Shown: one piece after another, positions 47,025-55,840 of the stretch | How positions within the stretch are numbered: position 1 is the first letter of the stretch | Layout: every line of letters starts with the position of its first letter | Assembly (NCBI RefSeq): GCF_001548095.1 | Contig: NZ_AP014815.1 | Span: forward strand, 1,797,656 to 1,861,655 | Length of the DNA: 64,000 bases | Origin: Geminocystis sp. NIES-3708 | GTDB lineage: Bacteria > Cyanobacteriota > Cyanobacteriia > Cyanobacteriales > Cyanobacteriaceae | Reading direction: 5' to 3' | Program-made: the position numbers and the translations under genes | The notes under the pieces: model-generated | What the model was told of the DNA's origin: nothing | Databases searched by the model: none | Seen by the model: only the letters and a program-made list of their open reading frames with translations

Positions 47025-48677
47025 TTATTTCCATACTAAAACTTTAGCTTCATAAGTGCCTAAATCAATAGTAAGATTATTATCTCCTGATTCTATTTCA
47101 TAATTACCTGTCCATTCATGCCATTTCCCATTAGCTGGAAAGTTCGATATTTGATAACCTGCCCGAAATGTGTCAGAAAAATTTGCGATAATTACAATAC
47201 GAGATCCTTCTTCATTCCATCGAGTATAAGCTAATATTTTATCATCACTATTTTCGTGGAAAAAATCAATATTTTCTGTCCATAAAGCACGATTACTTCT
47301 TCTTAAGAAAATTAAGCCTTTATAGTATGCCAATAAATTTTTATTTAAGTCGTTATCTAACAATTGCCAATCTATTTTTGATGATTCTAAGGTTTTATCT
47401 TTATATTCTGCAAATTCTTCTCCCATCCAAATTAAGGGTACACCCACTGATGTCATCAATATTGCAACTCCTAATTCTAAACGCTTAAAAGCCTCTTCAC
47501 CAAAAATTTTGCGATCGCCTAATTCTGCCATAGAATGATTATGATCATGATTAGTGAGATAATTCACCACATTACTCGCTCCCATAAAACCTTGACGTTT
47601 GCAGTCAATAACATCTTTTAAATTGTCTAAATCAAAAGTATCACCGCAAATATGGGCAATGATTGTATGGTAAAAACTATCGTGCCAACAACTATCCATT
47701 GGTCCTTCTGCATTGGTAATAGTAGTAGTTTCGGGTATATACTCAGCTATGGTAAAAAAAGGCTTTATTCCAGCGGTTTTTTTCCCTTCCTTAACAATCC
47801 AGTGCATAAAATCATGGTTAGCAATTTGTCTAGCGGCATCAAAACGAATGCCGTCAATATGATATTCTTTCACCCAAAAAGTGAGATTATCTCCCATAAA
47901 CTTCCACGCTGGATATATTTGTAAAGTTTCATCATATAAATCATAATTAAATTCAGGTCCCCAGTTATTATCAGGATCACGGGGTGAATGATGATACCAA
48001 TAATCATAGTCAATTTTTGTCAGAGGTGCTTCGGATTCTGAGTGATTATAAATTGCGTCTAAAATTACACGAATTCCTTTTTCATGACAGGAGTCGATGA
48101 GTTTTTTTAAGTCTGAAGTTGATCCATAGCTTGATTCACAGGCGAAAAAATGACGAGGATTATAACCCCAACTATGATCACCAGGATATTCATTGACGGG
48201 CATTAATTCAATGGCATTGATCCCTAATTCGCACAGATAGTCAAGTTTTTCGATAATGTCTGTATATTTTCCTCTAGTTTTATTATCCTTTTCTCCACCA
48301 GAAAAATCACCGACATGAAGTTCATATATAATTAATTCACAATCTGAGGGCAAATTTTGCTCATCATGTAGCCAAACATACTCATCAACAATCCGATCGC
48401 CATCTTTAATTAAAATGACTGCATTTTGGGAGGAATTATCAATATCTGTAGCATAGGGATCAATTAGATCAACCCATTGATCAGATTCAAAAAACCAGCT
48501 ACGAGATTGAATACGAAATTTATATTGATAACTGCCGTCTTCTAAGGCTACCGAAGATCGAAAATAACCATCTTTACCTTTTATCATGGGAATTTCTTCC
48601 CAATCAGAAAAAGTTCCCATTAATGTTGCACTTTGATTATAGGGAGCAAATAGTTTAAATTCAATGGAGTTTGTCAT
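47025..48677 (-). CDS. GH13 alpha-amylase-family enzyme with CBM48 domain
   Basis: The 550-residue protein has an N-terminal CBM48 glycogen-binding domain (about 1-90) and a GH13 catalytic barrel. The nucleophile Asp is in GIRFDAAR (about 280), the acid/base Glu in FTIAEYIPE and the transition-state Asp in NHDH. It has the family's general shape of branching, debranching or trehalohydrolase enzymes; without an alignment I cannot choose. It is probably a cytoplasmic glycogen enzyme, as no signal peptide is seen. Confidence 0.85.
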   Translation of the reverse strand: MTNSIEFKLFAPYNQSATLMGTFSDWEEIPMIKGKDGYFRSSVALEDGSYQYKFRIQSRSWFFESDQWVDLIDPYATDIDNSSQNAVILIKDGDRIVDEYVWLHDEQNLPSDCELIIYELHVGDFSGGEKDNKTRGKYTDIIEKLDYLCELGINAIELMPVNEYPGDHSWGYNPRHFFACESSYGSTSDLKKLIDSCHEKGIRVILDAIYNHSESEAPLTKIDYDYWYHHSPRDPDNNWGPEFNYDLYDETLQIYPAWKFMGDNLTFWVKEYHIDGIRFDAARQIANHDFMHWIVKEGKKTAGIKPFFTIAEYIPETTTITNAEGPMDSCWHDSFYHTIIAHICGDTFDLDNLKDVIDCKRQGFMGASNVVNYLTNHDHNHSMAELGDRKIFGEEAFKRLELGVAILMTSVGVPLIWMGEEFAEYKDKTLESSKIDWQLLDNDLNKNLLAYYKGLIFLRRSNRALWTENIDFFHENSDDKILAYTRWNEEGSRIVIIANFSDTFRAGYQISNFPANGKWHEWTGNYEIESGDNNLTIDLGTYEAKVLVWK

Positions 48678-48684
48678 AATTGAT

Positions 48685-48740
48685 AATTAGTAATTAGTAA
48701 AGGGTAAAGGGTAAAGGGCAATGGGGAATGGGCAATGGTA
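48685..48740. repeat. Heptamer tandem repeats (AATTAGT, AAAGGGT, AATGGGC)
   Basis: Eight consecutive 7-base units: AATTAGT twice, AAAGGGT twice, AAAGGGC, AATGGGG, AATGGGC, AATGGTA. This is the short tandem heptamer (STRR-like) class known in cyanobacteria. Confidence 0.75.
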
Positions 48741-48756
48741 AATACATAATTCCTAA

Positions 48757-49905
48757 TTATCTTCTCTTTCTGGCTTCAGAACTATTGGAAATAGCATCTC
48801 TGACAGAGTCAATACTTTGACCATTGATAACTAAATTTCGAAAATAGTCTAATCCACCTTTATCAGCATCACGTCCTAAATATTCTTGATAAATTTTATT
48901 AATGGCTTGATTAAGTTCAGGTTTATTGGCAACTTCACGGCGTACTTGTCTTAATGACCAATTTTGATTATTAATTTTTTGTGTATAATTTTGTAAATCA
49001 TTAGAATTAGCGTCACGCCCCAAAACTTGAAGATAGATATTGTTAATATCTTGATTAGTACGAGAGTTATTATTATTATTACTATTTCTGTTTCTAGCTT
49101 CAGGACTATTGGCGATGACATTTCTGACATAATCAATGTTTCTGCCATTAATAATTAAGTTTTGAAAATACTGTAACCCAGCAGAATCGGTATTTCTTCC
49201 CAACAATTCTTGATAGATTCCAGAAATAACTTGATTCACTTCTTGACTACGGGCAACATCATTTCGTACTTGATTCAATGACCAGTTTTGATTGTTCATT
49301 TTTTGGCTATAATTTCTTAATTCATTAGAGTTAGCATTACGCCCTAAAACTTCTAAATAAATACTGTTGATTTGTCCTTCAATACTAGAATTGTTGTTAT
49401 TACTATTATTATTCCTATTTTTAGCTTCAGGACTAGTAGCAACAGCATTTCTGACAAAATCAATGTTTTCGCCGTTAACAATTAAATTTTGAAAATATCG
49501 TAATCCATCAGAATCAATATTACGTCCTAAATACTCACGATAAATGTTATTAATAGTTTCATTAAATTCTTGATTATTGGTAGTAAGATCACGACGTACT
49601 TGATTTATTGACCAATTTTGATTGTTCATTCTTTGGCTATAATTTGTTAACTCGTTAGAGTTTGCATTACGTCCTAAAACTTGAATATAAGTATTATTAA
49701 TTTCGCTTTCAAAACGAGAGTAATTATTGTTATTGTTATTATTGTTATTATTATTGCGATACCTAAAACTACCGTATCCAGGGCAATTAATTATATTCTG
49801 ATTGATAGTACAAGTAATTTGTTGATTTTGAGCGAAACTAGGCGTTGCACTTATTAAAGAAATAGATAATAAAGTACCAGTTAAAAGAACATTAGAAGTT
49901 TTCAT
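48757..49905 (-). CDS. Secreted DUF4214-repeat protein
   Basis: The start at 49905 gives a 382-residue precursor with a clear signal peptide (MKTSNVLLTGTLLSISLIS, cleaved after SFA). A GGAG ribosome site lies about 8 bases upstream. A start 49 codons earlier is possible but lacks support. The mature part has an asparagine-rich linker, then DUF4214-like repeats in pairs: each half begins with IYxxxLGRxA/DxxG/N, six halves in three pairs, separated by asparagine runs. DUF4214 is common in secreted, surface-associated bacterial proteins. Function unknown. Confidence 0.85.
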   Translation of the reverse strand: MKTSNVLLTGTLLSISLISATPSFAQNQQITCTINQNIINCPGYGSFRYRNNNNNNNNNNNYSRFESEINNTYIQVLGRNANSNELTNYSQRMNNQNWSINQVRRDLTTNNQEFNETINNIYREYLGRNIDSDGLRYFQNLIVNGENIDFVRNAVATSPEAKNRNNNSNNNNSSIEGQINSIYLEVLGRNANSNELRNYSQKMNNQNWSLNQVRNDVARSQEVNQVISGIYQELLGRNTDSAGLQYFQNLIINGRNIDYVRNVIANSPEARNRNSNNNNNSRTNQDINNIYLQVLGRDANSNDLQNYTQKINNQNWSLRQVRREVANKPELNQAINKIYQEYLGRDADKGGLDYFRNLVINGQSIDSVRDAISNSSEARKRR

Positions 49906-50220
49906 AATTAACACTCCAAGAGTTGTTATTTGTTGTTTTATAATAAAAGTTAGATAGTATTTTTGTAAGCAAAGAAACTTTAAAAGATAGCACTTACGCA
50001 CTTCAAAAATTATCAAGAATGTATAATAACGATATTTCGTTATTTGAGACAATTAGCAGTAAACATAGAATGTCTGGTAATCAGAGAAAAATAGTCCTGA
50101 AAATGACCCTGTAATGTTGGAAAAGCCATAGTCATATTTAATGATTTTTTCAATGCGTAAGTCCTACATAGAAAAACTCTAAAATCTTAATAGTTTCCTA
50201 TTGTCATTTGCTCTTTTCTC

Positions 50221-50652
50221 TTATCGTCGAGCATAGATATATTTAATCAAACTCACACCAAGCAAACCTAAAAGGGCATAAATGACAATTGCTACTAAGA
50301 CATTAAGATCAAAAACGTTTGTACCACCGATGGGATTACTACCGCCTTCTGTTACAGGGCTGATAAATAAGGTAGAAAATGGTGCAATGAAAGGATCAGA
50401 TAGATTATAAATGAATTGAGTAAACTGATTCTCTGTATTCGCACCAGTCAAACGAAGAAAGAAGCGTAAGGTAAGTAGAACTTGTAAAAATCCTATCAGA
50501 ATATAAATACTGTTGAGAATCCAAATAAAAGTTGAATTTCTTTTACCCGTTTTTAACCTTCTCTCTTCTTGATGGAGTTTAAAGGCTTCCTCTTCTTGTT
50601 GAAGTTCTATACGACGCTCGAAATTATTTTGGTCGTTAGGATCTTGATTCAT
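50221..50652 (-). CDS. YggT-family membrane protein
   Basis: The 143-residue protein has a charged N-terminus (about 1-40), then two YggT-type membrane helices around RFFLRLTG and NLSDPFIAPF, and a last helix before YIYARR. The LSDPFIAPF signature is characteristic. The family is widespread in cyanobacteria and implicated in stress resistance and membrane organisation, but not biochemically defined. It is the last of a same-strand row of CsbD and small membrane genes. Confidence 0.85.
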   Translation of the reverse strand: MNQDPNDQNNFERRIELQQEEEAFKLHQEERRLKTGKRNSTFIWILNSIYILIGFLQVLLTLRFFLRLTGANTENQFTQFIYNLSDPFIAPFSTLFISPVTEGGSNPIGGTNVFDLNVLVAIVIYALLGLLGVSLIKYIYARR

Positions 50653-50678
50653 TGTTTCTGTATGTATTTTTATATAAC

Positions 50679-50831
50679 CTAAATTCTACGACCGATCATC
50701 AAATTGTAAATAATGCCGATAAGAGCTAAAACTAAAAGCAGATGGATTAAACTACCTCCAACGTTGATAGAAAATCCCAGTAACCATAGGATAACGAGAA
50801 TACCAACACCAGTCCAAATCATGTTAAGCAT
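50679..50831 (-). CDS. Small membrane protein, lmo0937 family
   Basis: A 50-residue protein too short for routine calling. It starts MLNMIWTGVGILVILWLLGF and is nearly all hydrophobic, with GGSLIHLLLVLALIG as a second helix and an RRI end. The pattern matches the lmo0937 family of two-helix membrane proteins. A GAGGG ribosome site precedes it. It lies among CsbD and YggT genes. Function unknown. Confidence 0.85.
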   Translation of the reverse strand: MLNMIWTGVGILVILWLLGFSINVGGSLIHLLLVLALIGIIYNLMIGRRI

Positions 50832-50855
50832 TTTTCCCTCTTCAAAATAAATTTA

Positions 50856-50904
50856 TTACTTATTACTTATTACTTATTACTTATTACTTATTACTTATTA
50901 CTTA
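50856..50904. repeat. Seven copies of the heptamer TTACTTA at the csbD stop codon
   Basis: TTACTTA is repeated seven times without a break. The stop codon of the CsbD-like gene (50898-50900) lies within the last unit, so the array begins at the end of the gene. Confidence 0.9.
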
Positions 50905-51371
50905 TCTTTAATATCCTCGATGGCATTACGAGCATTACTTTCTAATTGTTTTGCTTTACCCATCAATTGATCTTGAGAATTGCCTGTAATATTACCAATG
51001 GCTTCTTGGGTTTTACCTTCAATGTTTTTGGCGACAGCTTGACTTCTTCCTTTTAAGCTCATACTATCTTTTATATCTAGGGCTTTATTCTGGACTTTAC
51101 TTTCCACTTGTTTGGCTTTACCCATCAATTGATCTTTAGAATTACCTGTAATATTCCCGATAGCTTCTTGAGTTTTACCTTCAATATCTTTACCTATAGC
51201 TTTTGCTCTTTCACCCCATGCTATTTGATTACTTGGGGGATTTATTGATGAGATAAATAAGGTTGAAGCAAGACTATTATCAACCATAAAACCGAAAGCT
51301 GTAGCTGTTGAAATCATTAAAACTAAGCTAATTGCTACAAATAACTTACGGACTTGTTGAAATAAAATCAT
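50898..51371 (-). CDS. CsbD-family protein with two CsbD repeats and a membrane/signal segment
   Basis: The 157-residue protein has an N-terminal hydrophobic segment (about 8-30), then two CsbD units with the pattern KAKxIEGKTQEAIGNITGNS near 53-72 and 112-131. CsbD proteins are small stress-induced proteins of unknown mechanism in other bacteria. The signal segment suggests export or membrane anchoring. A second CsbD gene lies 61 bases upstream. Confidence 0.85.
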   Translation of the reverse strand: MILFQQVRKLFVAISLVLMISTATAFGFMVDNSLASTLFISSINPPSNQIAWGERAKAIGKDIEGKTQEAIGNITGNSKDQLMGKAKQVESKVQNKALDIKDSMSLKGRSQAVAKNIEGKTQEAIGNITGNSQDQLMGKAKQLESNARNAIEDIKDK

Positions 51372-51432
51372 CTTATTCTCTATTACTAATTAGTGACTTA
51401 TTACTCATTACTTATTAATACTTAAGTAATTA

Positions 51433-51615
51433 CTAATCGATAGCTTTTTTTATTTCATCTTTGACATTTTCAATAGTATGCTTAACTTTTGCTTCTGTCT
51501 GTTTTGCTTTTCCTTCTGCTTGATTTTTAGGATCGCCAATAACATCTCCATAGGTCTCTTGAATTTTACCTTCAATATTTTTAGCAGTTGCTTTAACTTT
51601 ATCTTCTAAACTCAT
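51433..51615 (-). CDS. CsbD-family stress protein
   Basis: A 60-residue protein starting MSLEDKVKATAKNIEGKIQE, with one CsbD unit (about 4-55) and an acidic-basic helical composition. No signal sequence, so it stays in the cytoplasm, unlike its downstream paralogue. Such proteins respond to general stress in Bacillus; the cyanobacterial role is unproven. Confidence 0.9.
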   Translation of the reverse strand: MSLEDKVKATAKNIEGKIQETYGDVIGDPKNQAEGKAKQTEAKVKHTIENVKDEIKKAID

Positions 51616-52107
51616 GATTTTTTCTTAACTTATTTTTGTACAATTTAATTGAACAGTCAAGTTATTTTAATTATTTATGTTTAACATATTTTTAAAATAA
51701 AAATAATTAAGTTGCACACTAAAACTACTTTTTAAGCCTTATATAAATAATTAAATTAACTCGTTTCCATTTCATTATAGTCATTTTTTTATAAAATAGT
51801 ATAAATATTTCTACCTATTAATTTTATTTTAAGTCAAGAGTATAGTAGCTATAGCTTATAATAATTGTTAAAAAAATATGTTGTTTATTAAATATAAAAG
51901 AAAGTTTAGTCATGTATTAATAAATCTAATTTATAATTAACTTCAAAAATATATTTATCTTATAATTATTTTGATATTTGCTCTAATTACTATTATTATT
52001 TAATAATATTTTTTTTTGATATTAAAGCCTAAAATGAATTTTTAATATTGAAGTAGATCCCAGAGCTTATAATTGAGGATAGATTTAAACAGATATAAGG
52101 TTTATCA
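51616..52107. other. 492-base AT-rich spacer with no gene seen
   Basis: No frame with a convincing start and length is visible on either strand, and no RNA gene is recognised. It must contain promoters for the csbD group and for rlmD, which point away from each other. Confidence 0.5.
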
Positions 52108-53457
52108 ATGATACAACAGGGCGAATTAGTAACTCTCGACATCGAAGACGTTAGCAGTGAAGGTAATGGTATCGGCAAGATTGATTCACAGGTAGTTTTT
52201 GTACCAAATACCGTGACTGGCGATCGCATTTCTAGTCGGATTGTAAGAGTTAAGAAAAAACACGCAGAAGGAAAATTAGAAACCATCGAGAAAGAGTCAA
52301 GTTACCGTATTCGCCCTCGTTGTATAGTCGCTGATAAATGCGGAGGTTGTCAGTGGCAACATATCGATTATGAATATCAACTCAAAGTTAAACAGAATCA
52401 AGTAAAAGAAACTTTAACTCGCATCGGTGGATTTAGTGATTTTGCAGTGGAAACCATTTTATCTGATGATGATTTAGGTTATCGTAATAAGGTCAACTAT
52501 CCTTTGGGAGTAGCAGAAAATGGAAATATTAAGGCAGGATATTATCAACATAACACCCATCAAATTGTTAATATTAATCAGTGTCCCATACAAGACGATC
52601 GCCTAAACCCATTATTAGCGGAAATTAAACAGGATTTACAAAAATTAAAAATACCGATTTATGACGAAAAAACCCGTAAAGGTGCATTACGTCATCTTTG
52701 TTTTCGTATCGGTAAAAATACAGGGGAAATTTTATTAACTCTGATAAGTGCGCAAGTTAGTAATGCCGTCATCGAAAAACAAGCCCAAATTTGGTTACAA
52801 CGTTATCCTAATTTAGTTGGTGTTTGTTTGAATCATAACCCTAGTGCTACTAATGTTATTTTTGGTAAAGAGACTGATTTATTAGCAGGAAGACTTTATC
52901 TTAACGAAATTTTTGCCGGTTTAACTTATCATTTACGCCCAGAAACATTTTTTCAAGTTAATACTAACGTTGCTGAAGCATTATTTAATCAGGTTTTAAG
53001 CCAATTAAATTTACAGGGAAATGAAGTCGTTGTAGATCTTTATTGCGGAATAGGTACATTCACACTACCGATCGCCAAAAAAGTAAAACAAGTAATTGGT
53101 ATAGAATCTTATAACCTTTCCATCGAACAAGCTAATCGTAACGCAGAAGTCAACGACATTCAGAATGTGAAATTTATTCTCGGAGAATCAGAAATTATTT
53201 TTCCTGAAATTGATGAAAAACCTGATTTAGTCATTCTCGATCCTCCTCGCAAAGGTTGTCAACCTCAAGTTATTGAAACTTTACTGGTAATAAAACCTCA
53301 AAAAATCGTTTATATTAGTTGTCACCCTGCCACCCTTGCCAGAGATTTACAACAGTTATGTAGAAATAATGATTATAAATTAACTTTTGTACAACCTGCG
53401 GATTTATTTCCCCAAACTCCTCACGTAGAAACTGGTGTGATTCTCGAACTTCAATAA
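52108..53457 (+). CDS. rlmD: 23S rRNA (uracil-C5) methyltransferase of the RlmD family
   Basis: The 449-residue enzyme has an N-terminal TRAM domain (about 1-60), a [4Fe-4S] cysteine set (C70 with CGGCQW, about 76-81, and a later one), then the methylase domain with DLYCGIGTFTLPIA, DPPRKGC and the catalytic cysteine in ISCHPATLARDL. In E. coli RlmD methylates U1939 of 23S rRNA. The related RlmCD and TrmA share the core, so the exact uridine is inferred. Confidence 0.92.
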   Translation: MIQQGELVTLDIEDVSSEGNGIGKIDSQVVFVPNTVTGDRISSRIVRVKKKHAEGKLETIEKESSYRIRPRCIVADKCGGCQWQHIDYEYQLKVKQNQVKETLTRIGGFSDFAVETILSDDDLGYRNKVNYPLGVAENGNIKAGYYQHNTHQIVNINQCPIQDDRLNPLLAEIKQDLQKLKIPIYDEKTRKGALRHLCFRIGKNTGEILLTLISAQVSNAVIEKQAQIWLQRYPNLVGVCLNHNPSATNVIFGKETDLLAGRLYLNEIFAGLTYHLRPETFFQVNTNVAEALFNQVLSQLNLQGNEVVVDLYCGIGTFTLPIAKKVKQVIGIESYNLSIEQANRNAEVNDIQNVKFILGESEIIFPEIDEKPDLVILDPPRKGCQPQVIETLLVIKPQKIVYISCHPATLARDLQQLCRNNDYKLTFVQPADLFPQTPHVETGVILELQ

Positions 53458-53730
53458 AATATAAGGTGGATATTACCCCAATGGATTTTTAAAATTGGGC
53501 TAATGAATAAAATTAAAGTGATCTTTTTCGGCTTAAAATAAAAAAGGTCACTTGTTTTATTTAAAACAAATATGATAATTAATATTTAGTTTAATCCCCA
53601 TTTTAGATATTTTAGCGTGTATTATATACACTGAAGGATGTGCTGAGTTTACGCAATTACTTGAAGAAGATTGTAATGTTTTAGAAGGGTGTGCTGGTAG
53701 TGGATTTTAAATATTAATAAATTGGAAAAA

Positions 53731-54321
53731 ATGAGTTATCCTCAGGGGTGGAAAAAATTTTGTAGTTGGCGTAAAGAAGTTTCCGTTGAATTGTTGCCAA
53801 ATCATCTTAATATGTCAGAATTGAATCGTTTTGCCGCCCGTTTTCGGTTAGCTAAATCCTATGAAGGTTTAATAATGAAAGACTATCCAGATGCTTCTAC
53901 TTTAGCTTATGGCAGTGTTTTTGGTCTTTTTCTGACTTATTCAGCTTTTGAACAATTATATAAAGCATTAGGTAGTCCAAATAGAGTAATTGTAAGGGAA
54001 TGGGCTATTAATGATGAGACTATTGCGAAAAAACTGCGTAAATCGACTAAAATTCTTAGTTTTATCGAAAAAAAAGTCGATTCTGATCAATTACGTTCAA
54101 GAATAAAACAATTTAATCAAAAAGAACATAATAATATTTTAGTAATAGCTCAAGCAGTTCGGCATTTAGTAGCCCACGGCATGATGAGTATTCATTCTGG
54201 TAATGTTAAACCAAACACGGTTAAAAATTTCTGCGATTTACTCACTTATGCTGTGGAAGAAAAAACCCAATTTTGTTTTGATGAATTAGTTTTATCTTTG
54301 TGCAATATATACTTAAAATAA
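53731..54321 (+). CDS. Hypothetical protein with a HEPN-like RxxxxH motif
   Basis: A 196-residue protein from the ATG at 53731 (a TTG three codons earlier is also in frame). It is predicted helical and has AQAVRHLVAHG (about 148-158), which resembles the conserved Rx4-6H motif of HEPN-fold proteins, often RNases or toxins. No partner antitoxin is adjacent. The match is short, so the assignment is weak. About 150 bases upstream there is a cysteine-rich remnant frame (53600-53709) with no start codon. Confidence 0.55.
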   Translation: MSYPQGWKKFCSWRKEVSVELLPNHLNMSELNRFAARFRLAKSYEGLIMKDYPDASTLAYGSVFGLFLTYSAFEQLYKALGSPNRVIVREWAINDETIAKKLRKSTKILSFIEKKVDSDQLRSRIKQFNQKEHNNILVIAQAVRHLVAHGMMSIHSGNVKPNTVKNFCDLLTYAVEEKTQFCFDELVLSLCNIYLK

Positions 54322-54409
54322 AGTATATTTTCTTATTTATTCTAACTCTCCTTGATTAATATTTGTTTGAAATTCATAACCGTTCAGGATTTTTACCTCT
54401 TAATCCAAA

Positions 54410-54967
54410 TTATTTGACAATATATTTAACGTTTTTAAGAATTAACCAATTAATGGTACGATCATCTACCTGACGAACACGATATTCTCCCATAGGTATT
54501 TCTAAATCAATAACCTGTGTACGTCCCATTTGTGGCTCATTAGAATACAAATGACCTATTAAAGTTCTTTCTTCTCCTTCCATCAAATGTTTGCTAACTT
54601 TCTTTAAAGCCTTCTCAATTTCTTCATAACTTAAAGGATTTCCAGTCTCATCTTTAATGGCATTTAATAATTTATCTTTAACTTCTTTATCCTTAACTTG
54701 CTTGTTGAAGTTGACTGTAAAAACGTTATTTCCAGCTTGTTCTAAAATTTCTTTAATTTCAGTACGAGTAACTACTTTTTCATTCTTATATTGACTAGCT
54801 GAGTGCATTCCTAAAGCTATCAATTCTTTATCAACATTACTTTCCTTACCTTTATCATCAACTAAAGCAACGGTTTTAGGATTAACTTTAATTACTTTAT
54901 AGTATTGGATTTCACTAAGATAATCCCCAACTGCTAGTTTTTCTGTGTCAATACTAATTTTTGCCAT
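54410..54967 (-). CDS. Hypothetical protein, unknown family
   Basis: A 185-residue protein starting MAKISIDTEKLAVGDYLSE. The N-terminal 65 residues look like a small beta-rich domain, the middle is helical and charged, and the end, RQVDDRTINWLILKNVKY, recalls short phage-encoded proteins, but I cannot name a family. It lies upstream of kptA's 3' end on the same strand, 160 bases apart. Base composition is like its neighbours. Confidence 0.6.
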   Translation of the reverse strand: MAKISIDTEKLAVGDYLSEIQYYKVIKVNPKTVALVDDKGKESNVDKELIALGMHSASQYKNEKVVTRTEIKEILEQAGNNVFTVNFNKQVKDKEVKDKLLNAIKDETGNPLSYEEIEKALKKVSKHLMEGEERTLIGHLYSNEPQMGRTQVIDLEIPMGEYRVRQVDDRTINWLILKNVKYIVK

Positions 54968-55127
54968 CTTTTTTTACCTTAATTTATATTATTATTGCTA
55001 ATTAATAGACTTGTGAAGTTTTTTATAATAAACTATTCTCTCTCTTGAATATCATGAGGAATCGGCTCAGTAATTCAATAAAAAATTTGTATAAATTCAT
55101 TTTGTTCTCCAGAATGCCTACAAATAA

Positions 55128-55679
55128 TCAAAACACCATCAAGTAATTAGCAGGTACAAAATCTACCAACCAAACTCCATTATCAGAAATATAAAAAAGA
55201 TAACCGTTTTTATGCATTGATAAAGCATTAATCTTCAAAATAACCAGTTTTCCTTTTCTTTGTCCAACTTTTTTGGCTGTCTCTATATCTGACGATAAAT
55301 GCACATGATGACGAGACATTTTTAATAAACCTTCTTGAAAAATAGAATCAATAAATTGTTTTCCAGTGCCATGATAAAGAATTGACGGTGGAATTTCTGG
55401 TTTTAAATCTAAATCAATCTTAATACTATGCCCTTGGTTTGCTCTAATTTTTGTGCCTGTTTTGTCAAAACTAAACCTGTTTTTATCACTAGATATAACT
55501 ACTTCTTTTAATTCTGATTTAGTAATAGAAAAATTATTTACCTTACAAATGAATAATAATTCTTCAACGTCAACCCACCCTTGACTATCTATATTTAATC
55601 CAATTTCTAAAGGTTTATGTCTTAAATATTTACTTAAAAATTTACTGATAGTAACTAATTTATTCTCATTTTTATCCAT
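55128..55679 (-). CDS. kptA: RNA 2'-phosphotransferase, Tpt1/KptA family
   Basis: The 183-residue enzyme transfers a 2'-phosphate from RNA to NAD, making ADP-ribose 1''-2''-cyclic phosphate. The N-terminal winged-helix part begins LSKYLRHKPLEIGL (with the catalytic R and H of YLRHKP), then HGTG and RHHVHLS of the NAD-binding lobe. Bacteria have no obvious need for it in tRNA splicing, so its role here is unknown. It is monocistronic. Confidence 0.92.
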   Translation of the reverse strand: MDKNENKLVTISKFLSKYLRHKPLEIGLNIDSQGWVDVEELLFICKVNNFSITKSELKEVVISSDKNRFSFDKTGTKIRANQGHSIKIDLDLKPEIPPSILYHGTGKQFIDSIFQEGLLKMSRHHVHLSSDIETAKKVGQRKGKLVILKINALSMHKNGYLFYISDNGVWLVDFVPANYLMVF

Positions 55680-55769
55680 GGCAAAATATCAAGATTTAAA
55701 AACAAGGGATCGAAAAATTGGCTTTTTTCATGGTTGATATACTTGAAAAACTCAACGATAAATTAATTA

Positions 55770-55820
55770 CTTAAAAGCGATCGCCTAACACCTATTAAGG
55801 ATAATTCGATCGCTTTTAAG
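55770..55820 (-). terminator. Large inverted repeat with HIP1 sequence after prs
   Basis: CTTAAAAGCGATCG at 55770-55783 and CGATCGCTTTTAAG at 55807-55820 are perfect 14-bp inverted arms with a 23-base loop, 20 bases after the prs stop. On the minus strand no long T run follows, so it may act as a terminator/3' mRNA end or a dispersed palindrome. Confidence 0.6.
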
Positions 55821-55840
55821 ATTATAATATTTAGAAATGA

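Noticed and set aside
49906-50052. Longer start for the DUF4214 protein
   Set aside because: The 49 extra residues hide the clear signal peptide and have no ribosome site; the start at 49905 has GGAG before it.
53600-53709. Cysteine-rich open frame upstream of the HEPN-like gene
   Set aside because: It has no usable start codon and no recognisable homology; it is likely a remnant or chance.
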